From Zeimonas sp050187175 (GTDB taxonomy: Bacteria > Pseudomonadota > Gammaproteobacteria > Burkholderiales > Burkholderiaceae_E): 64,000 nt of DNA. The notes below the pieces were generated by a model. The model was not told the DNA's origin. It was given only the letters and a program-made list of their open reading frames with translations, and searched no databases. Each line of letters starts with the position of its first letter. Position 1 is the first letter of the stretch. Position numbers and translations under genes: made by a program. The DNA lies in the NCBI GenBank assembly GCA_050187175.1, contig JBFWXS010000023.1:10849-74848 (forward strand), in the 5' to 3' direction. This document shows, one piece after another, positions 44,495-53,011 of this stretch.

Positions 44495-45643
44495 ATGACC
44501 GACGCTGCCACCGAGCTGAAACGGATCCCGCTGCACGCGCTGCATGCCGAACACGGTGCGCGCTTCGGCGGCTTTGCCGGCTATGAGATGCCGATCCAGT
44601 ACCGGACGGGCCTGAAGGCCGAGCATCTGCATACGCGCGAACGCGCCAGTCTGTTCGACGTCTCCCATATGGGCCAGCTGCGCATCCGGCCGCGCGACGG
44701 CCGCATGCAGACGCTGTACCAGCAGCTGGAAGCCGCGCTGCCGGTCGACTTCGACGGCTGGCCCAGCGGCCTGCAGAAATACTCGCTGCTGCTGAACGAC
44801 GATGCCGGCATCGAGGACGACCTGATGCTGGTCCACCTCAGCGACGGCGCGCATGCCGAAGTGCGGATGGTGGTCAATGCCGGCAACCGCGACCATGACC
44901 TGCAGCTGCTGCGCGCGCGCTGCCCGCGTCTGGACATCGAATGGGTCGACGCCGCGCTGATCGCGGTCCAGGGGCCGGTCGCCGAAGCGGCGCTGGCCGC
45001 GCTCGACCCGCAGGCCGCGGCCATGCGCTTCATGCAGGCGGCCGAGCTGCGGCTGCTGGGCGCCGGCTGCTTCGCGACCCGCTCCGGCTATACCGGCGAG
45101 GACGGCTACGAGATCTCGCTGCCGCTGTCGCATGCCGAGGCGATCGTGCGGCGGCTGCTGGAGAACCCCTCGGTCACGCTGGCCGGCCTGGGCGCGCGCG
45201 ACACCTTGCGGCTCGAAGCCGGCCTGCCCTTGCACGGCAGCGACATCGGCCCCGCGACGACACCGGTCGAGGCCGCGCTGTCGTTCGCCATCCCCAAATC
45301 GCGCCGCGCCGGCGGCGGCAAGGAAGGCGGCTTTCCGGGGGCGGCGGCCATCCTGCGCCAGCTCGCCGAAGGCACGCGCCGGCGGCTGGTCGGGCTGGTG
45401 TCGCACGAGACCGTGCCGGTGCGCGCGCACGCCCGCATCGCGACGGACGACGGCCGTGAAGTCGGCGAAGTTACCAGCGGCACGGTATCGCCGACGCTGG
45501 GCCATCCGGTGATGCTGGCCTACGTGGACCGTCTGGCGCTGGACGAGGCCGCCGTCAAGCCGCTGCACGCCGTGGTGCGCGAGCGCCGCCTCATGGTGCA
45601 GCCGACGCCGCTGCCCTTCGTGCCGAAGCGCTACAAGCGCTGA
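44495..45643 (+). CDS. gcvT: Glycine cleavage system T protein (aminomethyltransferase)
   Basis: A 382-residue T protein. LHAEHGARFGGFAGYEMPIQY, ERASLFDVSHMGQL and RSGYTGEDGYEISLP are canonical. The folate-binding C-terminal domain includes LGARDTLRLEAGLPLHGSDIG. It releases ammonia and forms 5,10-methylene-tetrahydrofolate. The gene is 10 nt after gcvP, placing T last in the order H-P-T rather than the common T-H-P. ARIATDDGREVGEVTSGTVSPTLG is the usual C-terminal barrel segment. Confidence 0.94.
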   Translation: MTDAATELKRIPLHALHAEHGARFGGFAGYEMPIQYRTGLKAEHLHTRERASLFDVSHMGQLRIRPRDGRMQTLYQQLEAALPVDFDGWPSGLQKYSLLLNDDAGIEDDLMLVHLSDGAHAEVRMVVNAGNRDHDLQLLRARCPRLDIEWVDAALIAVQGPVAEAALAALDPQAAAMRFMQAAELRLLGAGCFATRSGYTGEDGYEISLPLSHAEAIVRRLLENPSVTLAGLGARDTLRLEAGLPLHGSDIGPATTPVEAALSFAIPKSRRAGGGKEGGFPGAAAILRQLAEGTRRRLVGLVSHETVPVRAHARIATDDGREVGEVTSGTVSPTLGHPVMLAYVDRLALDEAAVKPLHAVVRERRLMVQPTPLPFVPKRYKR

Positions 45644-45705
45644 ACCCGTACCGGCCGCCCCTTTCCGGGCGCCGCGCTACCGGGGAAATCCCGATACCGC
45701 CATGG

Positions 45706-45734
45706 TTGGTGTTGGCACCGGAAATGCTTAGACT
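45706..45734 (+). promoter_or_regulatory. Putative promoter of the aap operon
   Basis: TTGGTG (45706-45711), a 17-nt spacer and TAGACT (45729-45734), about 95 nt before aapJ. Both boxes are only moderate matches. Confidence 0.35.
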
Positions 45735-45828
45735 CGATGCAAGCTGCGCCAACCGGCGCCGGCCGGCTTGATGGTGGCCGGCGCTTGCAGCGGGGTCACG
45801 CCACACTGTTGCCTTTCCTGGAGTTGCC

Positions 45829-46842
45829 ATGCTCAGAACCAGCCTCATCCGCGCCGCTTGTGCCGCCGCCCTGCTGCTGCCCACGCTATCGTTCGCCGGT
45901 CCCACGCTGGATGCGGTGAAGCAGAGAGGTGTCCTGCGCTGCGCCGTCAACAGCGGCCTGCTCGGCTTCTCGGCGCCCGATGCCCAGGGCAGGTGGAGCG
46001 GTATCGACGCCGAGTTCTGCAAGGCCGTCGCGGCGGTGATCCTGAACGACCCGAACAAGGTCCAGTTCGTGCCGACCACCACGCAGAACCGCTTCACGGT
46101 GCTGCAGTCCGGCGAAGTCGACATCCTGTCGCGCAACACCACCTGGACCGCGAGCCGCGACGCCACGCTGGGCGCGGTGTTCGTCGGCACGCTGTTCTAC
46201 GACGGCCAGGGCTTCATGGTGCGCAAGTCGGCGAACATCAAGAGCGCCACGCAGCTGAACGGCGCGACCATCTGCGTGCTGTCCGGAACGACCACCGAGC
46301 TGAACCTGACGGACTGGTTCCGCACCAAGAAGATGAGCTTCCGTCCGGTCGTCATCAACGAGCTGAGCCAGATCGAGCAGGCCTTCTTCTCGGGCCGCTG
46401 CGACGTGCAGACGACCGACATCTCGGGCCTGGCCGCGACGCGGATGAAGGCGCCGAACAAGGACGACTACGTGATCCTTCCGGAGGCCATCTCCAAGGAG
46501 CCGCTGGGACCGATGGTCCGCCGCGGCGACTGGGAGTTCTTCACCATCGTCAAGTGGACGCTGTTCGGACTCATCGAGGCCGAGGAGTACGGTGTGACGG
46601 CGGCGAACGTCGACAAGCTGAAGGCCGAGAGCAAGGAACCGCCTATCCAGCGTCTGGTCGGAACGGCCGGCGACATGGGCAAGGGCCTGGGCCTGGACAA
46701 TGACTGGCTGGTGCGCGCGATCAAGGCGGTGGGCAACTACGGCGAGCTGTATCAGCGCAACATCGGCCCGATCGGCATCGAGCGCGGGCAGAACGCGCAA
46801 TGGAAGGATGGCGGCCTGATGTACGCACCGCCTCTTCGCTGA
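45829..46842 (+). CDS. aapJ: General L-amino acid ABC transporter, substrate-binding protein
   Basis: A 337-residue periplasmic protein with signal peptide (LIRAACAAALLLPTLSFAGP). TLDAVKQRGVLRCAVNSGLLGFSAPDAQGRWSG-type start, VPTTTQNRFTVLQSGEVDILSRNTTWT and GTTTELNLTDWFR are AapJ-family hallmarks. It binds a broad set of L-amino acids. The start has a GGAGTTGCC site. It is first of the aapJQMP operon and follows gcvT in the same direction after 185 nt with its own possible promoter. Confidence 0.93.
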   Translation: MLRTSLIRAACAAALLLPTLSFAGPTLDAVKQRGVLRCAVNSGLLGFSAPDAQGRWSGIDAEFCKAVAAVILNDPNKVQFVPTTTQNRFTVLQSGEVDILSRNTTWTASRDATLGAVFVGTLFYDGQGFMVRKSANIKSATQLNGATICVLSGTTTELNLTDWFRTKKMSFRPVVINELSQIEQAFFSGRCDVQTTDISGLAATRMKAPNKDDYVILPEAISKEPLGPMVRRGDWEFFTIVKWTLFGLIEAEEYGVTAANVDKLKAESKEPPIQRLVGTAGDMGKGLGLDNDWLVRAIKAVGNYGELYQRNIGPIGIERGQNAQWKDGGLMYAPPLR

Positions 46843-46877
46843 GTCGACGACGCACGCGCAGCGCCGCGGCGCCGACG

Positions 46878-48029
46878 ATGATCAAGCTGCTCAACAATGA
46901 GCGCGTCCGCGGCATCGTCTACCAGGCGCTGCTGCTGGCGATCGTCATCGGCGTGGGCTGGTATCTGGTCTCGAACACGCTGCACAACCTGGCGGCGCGC
47001 CAGATCCAGGTCGGCTTCGGCTTCATAGGCCGCGAAGCCGGCTTCGAGATCGCCGAGAAGCTGGTCGAGTACGACGCGTCGCGCAGCTATGGCCGCGCCT
47101 TCGTGGTGGGGCTGCTGAACACGCTGTGGGTCGCCACGCTGGGCATCATCGTCGCGACGCTGCTCGGCACGCTGATCGGCATCGCGCGGCTGTCGTCGAA
47201 CTGGCTGATCGCGCGGCTGGCCTCGGCCTACGTCGAGGTGATGCGCAACATCCCGCTGCTGCTGCAGCTGTTCGTCTGGTACGGCGTGTTCACGGAACTG
47301 CTGCCGCCGGTGCGCGAAGCGCTTTCGGCCGGCGAATGGATCTTCCTCAGCCAGCGCGGCCTGCGCTACGCGTGGCCGGCACCGGCGCCCGGCTGGACCG
47401 CCGCGGCCTGGGCGCTGCTGCCCGCGATCGCGCTGGCATTCGGCTATCGCTGGCTGGCGCGACGCCGCCAGAGCCAGACCGGCGCGCAGTGGCCGGTGGC
47501 GGCGCCGGTGGCGGCGATCATCATCGGACTGCCGCTGCTGGCCTGGCTGGCCGGCGGCGCGCCGACAGAACTGGACATGCCCAAGCTGGGCGGCTTCGAC
47601 TTCCAGGGCGGCCATACGCTGTCGCCGGAGTTCCTGGCGCTGGTGATCGGCCTGGCCACCTATACCGCGGCCTTCATCGCCGAAGTGGTGCGCGGCGGCA
47701 TCATGGCCGTGCCGCACGGACAGACCGAAGCCGCGCTGGCACTGGGCCTGCGGCCCGGTCAGCGGCTGCGGCTGATCACCATGCCGCAGGCGCTGCGCGT
47801 GATCATCCCGCCGCTGACCAGCCAGTATCTGAACCTGACGAAGAACTCGTCGCTGGCCGTGGCCATCGGCTATCCGGACCTGGTCGGCGTGGCCAATACC
47901 GTCATGAACCAGACCGGGCAGGCGATCGAGGCCATCGCGATCCTGATGGCGGTCTATCTGACGATCAGCCTCACGATCTCGGTGCTAATGAACTGGTACA
48001 ACGCGCACATCCGGCTGGTGGAACGATGA
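46878..48029 (+). CDS. aapQ: General L-amino acid ABC transporter permease AapQ
   Basis: A 383-residue inner-membrane permease with several membrane helices starting at VYQALLLAIVIGVGWYLVSNTL. The HEAA permease motif is EAALALGLRPGQRLRLITMPQALRVIIPPLTSQYLNLTKNSSLA. The periplasmic insert WIFLSQRGLRYAWP is typical of AapQ. ATG 46878 is 35 nt after aapJ. Its stop overlaps aapM (ATGA). Confidence 0.93.
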   Translation: MIKLLNNERVRGIVYQALLLAIVIGVGWYLVSNTLHNLAARQIQVGFGFIGREAGFEIAEKLVEYDASRSYGRAFVVGLLNTLWVATLGIIVATLLGTLIGIARLSSNWLIARLASAYVEVMRNIPLLLQLFVWYGVFTELLPPVREALSAGEWIFLSQRGLRYAWPAPAPGWTAAAWALLPAIALAFGYRWLARRRQSQTGAQWPVAAPVAAIIIGLPLLAWLAGGAPTELDMPKLGGFDFQGGHTLSPEFLALVIGLATYTAAFIAEVVRGGIMAVPHGQTEAALALGLRPGQRLRLITMPQALRVIIPPLTSQYLNLTKNSSLAVAIGYPDLVGVANTVMNQTGQAIEAIAILMAVYLTISLTISVLMNWYNAHIRLVER

Positions 48030-49081
48030 GCGGCGCACTGCAGTGGCTGCGCCGCAACCTGTTCTCGACGCCGGCCAACGGCCTGCTGACCGTGCTCGTG
48101 CTGGGCGTGCTGATCTGGCTGGTGCCCAAGGCGCTGAACTGGCTGGTGTTCGAGGCGGTCTGGGGCAAGGGGCCGGTCTCGGCCTGCGATGCCGTGCACG
48201 GCCGCGGCGCCTGCTGGTCGGTGGTGGCCGAGAAGTTCCGCTTCATGCTGTTCGGCGTCTATCCGTACGATCTGCAGTGGCGTCCGGCGCTGGCCATCGC
48301 GATCATGTGCGCGCTGCTGGTGGTATCGGCGATCAAGTGGTTCTGGCGGCCGCTGCTGGCCGTGATCTGGATCGTCGGCATCGTGCTGACCTTCTGGCTG
48401 ATGGGCGGCGGCTTCGGCCTGACGCCGGTGCGCACCGAGCAGTGGGGCGGACTGCCGGTGACGCTGATCCTCGCGATCTTCGGCATCGCCTGCGCCTTTC
48501 CCTGCGGCGTGCTGCTCGCGCTGGGGCGCCGCTCGCACCTGCCCATCATCCGCTCGCTGTCGGTGATCTACATCGAGGTGATCCGCGGCGTGCCGCTGAT
48601 CACGCTGCTGTTCATGGCCTCGGTGATGTTCGCGCTGTTCCTACCCGAGAACCTGCGCATCGACCAGCTGCTGCGCGCGCAGGTGGCGATCATCATGTTC
48701 GTCGCCGCCTATCTGGCCGAAGCCGTGCGCGGCGGCCTGCAGGCAGTACCGCGCGGACAGTACGAAGCCGCCGAGGCGCTCGGCCTGCCGTACTGGAAGG
48801 CGATGCTGTTCATCATCCTGCCGCAGGCGCTGCGCATCTCGATCCCGCCGGTCGTGAACAGCTTCATCTCGCTGTTCAAGGACACGTCGCTGGTGATGAT
48901 CATCGCGATCTACGACTTCTCGTACGCGGTCAAGAAGTCGGTCGAGACGGACTTCGCGTGGAAGAAGTATTTCATCGAAGCCTTCCTGTTCTCCATCCTC
49001 ATCTACTGGATCTTCTGCTTCGCGATGTCCAAGTACAGCCAGTGGCTCGAGCGCGATCTCGGCCACGGCGAGCGGCGCTGA
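48026..49081 (+). CDS. aapM: General L-amino acid ABC transporter permease AapM
   Basis: A 351-residue permease, partner of AapQ. Membrane helices include LLTVLVLGVLIWLVP and LLAVIWIVGIVLTFWLMGGGFGL. The EAA-type loop is YEAAEALGLPYWKAMLFIILPQALRISIPPVVNSFISLFKDTSLV. The start overlaps the aapQ stop by 4 nt. It forms the heterodimeric channel with AapQ. Confidence 0.93.
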   Translation: MSGALQWLRRNLFSTPANGLLTVLVLGVLIWLVPKALNWLVFEAVWGKGPVSACDAVHGRGACWSVVAEKFRFMLFGVYPYDLQWRPALAIAIMCALLVVSAIKWFWRPLLAVIWIVGIVLTFWLMGGGFGLTPVRTEQWGGLPVTLILAIFGIACAFPCGVLLALGRRSHLPIIRSLSVIYIEVIRGVPLITLLFMASVMFALFLPENLRIDQLLRAQVAIIMFVAAYLAEAVRGGLQAVPRGQYEAAEALGLPYWKAMLFIILPQALRISIPPVVNSFISLFKDTSLVMIIAIYDFSYAVKKSVETDFAWKKYFIEAFLFSILIYWIFCFAMSKYSQWLERDLGHGERR

Positions 49082-49106
49082 TGCGCGCCTCGTTTCCTGG
49101 AGCCCG

Positions 49107-49988
49107 ATGATGGCCACGCACTCCGCTGCTCCGTCCGCCGCTTCTGCCATGGCCGCTTCTGCCATGGCCGGCTCTGCCTCCGCCACCCCCGGCTCTGCCT
49201 CCGCCGGCGCGGCCGGTGCAGCGGGCCTGAAGTCCGCGGCCACTGCCGGCGGCGGGCCGGCGATCGTCATCGAAGGCCTGAGCAAGTGGTTCGGCGAGTT
49301 CCAGGTGCTGAAGGACATCGACCTGACGGTAGCGCGCGGCGAGCGCATCGTCATCTGCGGCCCGTCGGGTTCGGGCAAGTCGACGCTGATCCGCTGCATC
49401 AACCGGCTCGAGCCGCATCAGCAGGGCCGCATCGTCGTCAATGGCACTGAGCTGACCAACGATCTGAAGAACATCGACACGGTGCGCGCCAGCGTCGGCA
49501 TGGTGTTCCAGCACTTCAACCTGTTCCCGCACCTGACCGTTCTGGAGAACTGCACGCTCGCGCCGGTCTGGGTGCTCAAGCGGCCCAGGTCCGAGGCGCA
49601 GGCCACGGCCATGCGCTTCCTCGAACGCGTGCGGATCGCCGATCAGGCGGCCAAGTATCCGGGCCAGCTGTCGGGCGGCCAGCAGCAGCGCGTGGCGATC
49701 GCGCGCGCGCTGTGCATGAACCCGTCGATCATGCTGTTCGACGAGCCCACTTCGGCGCTGGACCCCGAGACGGTCAAGGAAGTGCTGGATACGATGATCA
49801 TGCTGGCGCGCGAAGGCATGACCATGCTGTGCGTGACGCATGAGATGGGCTTCGCGCGCGCCGTCGCCGACCGCGTCATCTTCATGGACCGCGGCGAGAT
49901 CGTCGAGCAGAACACACCGAGCGAGTTCTTCGACGCGCCCAAGAACGAGCGGACCCGGCGCTTCCTGAGCCAGATCCTGCATCGCTGA
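49107..49988 (+). CDS. aapP: General L-amino acid ABC transporter ATP-binding protein
   Basis: A 293-residue ATPase with Walker A CGPSGSGKSTLIRCINRLE, signature LSGGQQQRVAIARAL, Walker B IMLFDEPTSALDPE and switch CVTHEMGFARAV, typical of polar amino acid importers. The first ~50 residues are an Ala/Ser/Gly-rich extension built from 15-nt repeats, which usual AapP proteins lack. The start is supported by GGAGCCCG just before the ATG pair. Confidence 0.92.
   Translation: MMATHSAAPSAASAMAASAMAGSASATPGSASAGAAGAAGLKSAATAGGGPAIVIEGLSKWFGEFQVLKDIDLTVARGERIVICGPSGSGKSTLIRCINRLEPHQQGRIVVNGTELTNDLKNIDTVRASVGMVFQHFNLFPHLTVLENCTLAPVWVLKRPRSEAQATAMRFLERVRIADQAAKYPGQLSGGQQQRVAIARALCMNPSIMLFDEPTSALDPETVKEVLDTMIMLAREGMTMLCVTHEMGFARAVADRVIFMDRGEIVEQNTPSEFFDAPKNERTRRFLSQILHR
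49137..49181. repeat. 15-nt tandem repeat encoding the AapP N-terminal extension
   Basis: GCCGCTTCTGCCATG occurs twice exactly (49137, 49152) and then as GCCGGCTCTGCCTCC (49167). Each unit encodes Ala-(Ala/Gly)-Ser-Ala-(Met/Ser). Confidence 0.75.
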
Positions 49989-50010
49989 GCGCAGCCGCCT
50001 CGCCGGCCGA

Positions 50011-50057
50011 CCGACTCCGGCCCAGTCCGGCCCAGTCCGGACTCAGACCGAGTCCGG
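50011..50057. terminator. Repeat and stem-loop between convergent aapP and Bug-receptor genes
   Basis: Three 10-nt repeats (CCCAGTCCGG-like, 50011-50040) run into an 8-bp stem CCGGACTC-AGACC-GAGTCCGG (50037-50057). It may act as a bidirectional terminator between converging genes, but there is no T-run on either side. Confidence 0.4.
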
Positions 50058-50065
50058 ACTCAGGT

Positions 50066-51103
50066 TCAGTCCAGGCTGAGGTTCAGCGCGCGGATCACCT
50101 TCCCGTAGCGCTCCGAATCGGCCGCTATCGCCGCGGCCAGCGCCTGCGGCGTGCCGCCCAGTCCGACCACGCCCTGCTGCGCCAGCCGCTGCCGCATGTC
50201 GGGCGACTGCATGGCCCTGGTCACGTCGGCCGCGATCTTCTGCCGCAGCGCCAGCGGTGTCTTGGCCGGCGCCATCAGGCCGGACCACGACACGGCATCG
50301 CCGAGCGACTTGCCGGTCACTTCCTTCAGCGTCGGCACCTCGGGCGCCAGCTCCGTGCGTGCCTCGGCGGCAACGCCGAGGTTGAGCAGCCGGCCGCCGC
50401 GCACCATGGGCAGCACCGCGGGCAGCTGCGCGAACATCAGGTCGACCTGCCCCTTGGCCACGTCGGCCAGCGCCTGCGCCACGCCGTTGTACGGCACATG
50501 CAGCAGCTTGACGCCTATCGCTTCGGCGAACATCTCGGCCGCCAGATGCGCCTGGCTGCCGACGCCGGGCGACGAATAGGTGACGGCGCCCGGCTTGCTG
50601 CGCGCCAGCGCGATCAGCGCGTTCGCGTCGGTGATGCCGCTGCTCGCGGATACCACCAGCACGTTCGGCACCGCCCCCACCTGGCTGACCGGCGCCAGAT
50701 CGGTCGACACATTGAACGGCCGGTTGCGGTACAGATGCGGGTTGACCGACAGGTCCGAGACCGGCACCGAGACCAGCGTATAGCCGTCGGCGGGCGCCGA
50801 CACCACCGACATGATGCCTATCGTGCCGACGCCGCCGGGCTTGTTCTCGACTACCACCGACTGCCCCCAGATCTGGCCGAGCTTGTCGGCCATCATCCGT
50901 GCCAGGATGTCGGCGGCGCCGCCGGCGCCGTACGGCACGACGATGCGCACCGGGCGCTCGGGGTACGACTGCAGCGATCGATCCGCCGATTGCGCGACGG
51001 ACAGGCCGGGTGCGAGGCAGGCGGCGGCCAGCGCCGCGCCGGCGAACGAACGGCGCAGGCTGGGAGAACGGCAGGGCCTTGGGCGACGAAGCACGGAGGT
51101 CAT
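50066..51103 (-). CDS. Bug/TctC-family tripartite tricarboxylate receptor
   Basis: A 345-residue periplasmic binding protein. The signal region is LRRSFAGAALAAACLAPGLSVAQ, then the Bug start YPERPVRIVVPYGAGGAADI. KPGGVGTIGIMSVVSAPADGYTL, HVPYNGVAQALADVAKGQVDLMF and PTLKEVTGKSLGDAVSW follow. Start 51103 has AAAGGAAAC upstream. It is 40 nt after the amidohydrolase on the same strand, so the two likely share a substrate. It is convergent with aapP. Confidence 0.9.
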   Translation of the reverse strand: MTSVLRRPRPCRSPSLRRSFAGAALAAACLAPGLSVAQSADRSLQSYPERPVRIVVPYGAGGAADILARMMADKLGQIWGQSVVVENKPGGVGTIGIMSVVSAPADGYTLVSVPVSDLSVNPHLYRNRPFNVSTDLAPVSQVGAVPNVLVVSASSGITDANALIALARSKPGAVTYSSPGVGSQAHLAAEMFAEAIGVKLLHVPYNGVAQALADVAKGQVDLMFAQLPAVLPMVRGGRLLNLGVAAEARTELAPEVPTLKEVTGKSLGDAVSWSGLMAPAKTPLALRQKIAADVTRAMQSPDMRQRLAQQGVVGLGGTPQALAAAIAADSERYGKVIRALNLSLD

Positions 51104-51143
51104 CGTGTTTCCTTTCTTCGGGGAGGAAAGAGCGGACGATCCG

Positions 51144-52634
51144 TCAAGGACAGTCCGGGCAGAACGACGGCGGGCACATCGAGCGCGCGCTGCGCTTGAG
51201 CGGATCCCAATCCTGCAGCCGGCTCCATACCGATTCGGCGAAGGCCTGCGCCTGCTCGCGGATCGCGCCCAGGTCGACGCCGGGAATGACGCCGCCTTCC
51301 ATCCTCGGCTGGCCGTTCGTGATCACCGTGTCGACGTCGTCGCCGACGCCGCACTCGACCAGGCTGCGGATCGGGTCCCAGATCGGCCCGTAGCGCAGCA
51401 CGTCCTTGCGCGCCAGCTTCAGCAGCACGATGTCGGCGCGCGCGCCGGCGCTCAGCCGGCCGAGGTCGTCGCGGCCCAGCGAACGCGCGCCGCCCAGCGT
51501 CGCCGCCTCGAAGACCTCGGCGGCCGACGCGGCGTTCAGGTCGTGGCTCATCACCTTGCCGTGATACGAGGCGGCGCGCATGTTCATGACCATGTCGCGC
51601 GGATACGTGTCGCTGCCTATCGTCATGTTGACGCCGGATTCGCGGTACTTCTTCCACGAATCGAGCACGCGCGCCCGGCGCACGATGTTGATCGGGCAGT
51701 GCGACACCGACACGCGGCCGGCGCCCATCAGCGCCAGGTCCCGGCCGCCCGAGTAGTTCAGCCGCGGATTGTCGGAGATGAAGTTGCCGTGGCCGATGTT
51801 CAGCGAAGGCTGCAGCATGCCGACGCTGTCGAGCAGCTCGATCGGCGTCATCCGGTATTGCCGCACCGTCTCGTAGAACTCGATGACGTTGTAGGCGGCA
51901 TGCGTGGCCATGGGCACGCCCAGCTCGCGCGCTGCCTCGACGGTGCGCGACAGGATCTCGACGCTGCAGTTCTCGACCTCGCGCGGCACCAGCATGCCGT
52001 GGACCAGATCGCTGCCGTGCTTCTGCACGCGCCGGATGAACTCGACCGCGTCGTCGAACAGATGCTTGCCGCCGTCCGGATAGGCGACGCGCCGCAGCTG
52101 GCCGGTCTCGTCCGCGGCCCAGCGGCCGCTGTCGTAGCCCGGACCCAGATAGCCGCGCACGCCCAGCGCCTCGCACTGGCGCCACAGCGCCTCTTGGACG
52201 ATGACGTGGCCGCCCAGCTCGACGAAGGTGGTGACGCCGTTGCGCAGCAGCTCCGCCACCGTGAACGCGGCGTGCAGCGCGATGCCGGGGTCGCTGCGCG
52301 CCTCGTCGCGCGCCAGGTAGTTCGGATAGCCCTGGATGCGCGTGCCGTCGCGGGCGATCGTCACATCCATGTACGGCTGGCCGAACAGGTCGCGGCGGCC
52401 CACATCGGTCAGCAGCTTGTGCAGCGCGCGGTGGCCGGAATGCACGTGCGTGTCGATGAAGCCCGGCGAGACGAGGCTGTCGCGGGCGTCGATGACGCGA
52501 TCGACGCTGCCTTCATAGCTGTCGCCGACGTGAAGGACGTGCTGGCCCTCGAACACGACGCAGGCGTTCTCCATGACGCGGTGGCTGCCGCCCTCGAAGC
52601 CCACGATCCACCGGCCATCTATCCTCGTCTTCAA
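51144..52634 (-). CDS. Amidohydrolase, cytosine deaminase/chlorohydrolase (AtzA/TrzN) type
   Basis: A 496-residue metal-dependent hydrolase. The metal motif is SPGFIDTHVHSGH, with further ligands at VPMATHAAYN, NIGHGNFI and MTIGSDTYPRDM, the subtype III pattern of deaminases and triazine hydrolases. Such enzymes remove amino or halogen groups from heterocycles. The start is TTG 52634 with GGAG 7 nt upstream; the nearby ATG at 52639 is out of frame and hits TGA after two codons. It pairs with the Bug receptor downstream and is divergent from a LysR gene. Confidence 0.85.
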   Translation of the reverse strand: MKTRIDGRWIVGFEGGSHRVMENACVVFEGQHVLHVGDSYEGSVDRVIDARDSLVSPGFIDTHVHSGHRALHKLLTDVGRRDLFGQPYMDVTIARDGTRIQGYPNYLARDEARSDPGIALHAAFTVAELLRNGVTTFVELGGHVIVQEALWRQCEALGVRGYLGPGYDSGRWAADETGQLRRVAYPDGGKHLFDDAVEFIRRVQKHGSDLVHGMLVPREVENCSVEILSRTVEAARELGVPMATHAAYNVIEFYETVRQYRMTPIELLDSVGMLQPSLNIGHGNFISDNPRLNYSGGRDLALMGAGRVSVSHCPINIVRRARVLDSWKKYRESGVNMTIGSDTYPRDMVMNMRAASYHGKVMSHDLNAASAAEVFEAATLGGARSLGRDDLGRLSAGARADIVLLKLARKDVLRYGPIWDPIRSLVECGVGDDVDTVITNGQPRMEGGVIPGVDLGAIREQAQAFAESVWSRLQDWDPLKRSARSMCPPSFCPDCP

Positions 52635-53011
52635 CGCATTTCTCCACTTTCGATTCGTACAGGTCCGGCAAGCGGCCGCGTCGGCACATGATTCGCGCCC
52701 TGCGATTCGCGGCCTGCGATTCGATCAGTATGCTGAGTAGTGGCGTGAGCAGTGTCAACGACACCGCCGGCCGTTCCGAGCGGGCGCAGACGCTTCCGCG
52801 GGACCCGGGAGACGGCCTCGCGCCGCCCTCGACGAAGTCCGTGACGAGCGGGGAAGTTCATGATTTCAAACGACAATCGCGGCCCTTGACGAAGGCCGGC
52901 CAGGCACCCGCCGCAGGCTCTTCGAAGCCGCGCAGCGGATTCCATTCCGTTCCGGCATAGTTGATTATCCCGAGGGTGCCGGCATCCGCGCCGGCCGGAG
53001 AGTTCCGCACG
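52635..53011. other. 377-bp divergent control region between amidohydrolase and LysR genes
   Basis: No gene seen. It holds spaced GATTCG boxes: CATGATTCGCG, CCTGCGATTCGCGG and CCTGCGATTCGATC at 52688-52726, repeating every 14 nt. These could be regulator sites for the adjacent LysR protein. Confidence 0.4.

Noticed and set aside
50811..52691. 626-codon plus-strand open frame
   Set aside because: It is antisense to the Bug receptor and amidohydrolase genes, with low-complexity shadow composition.
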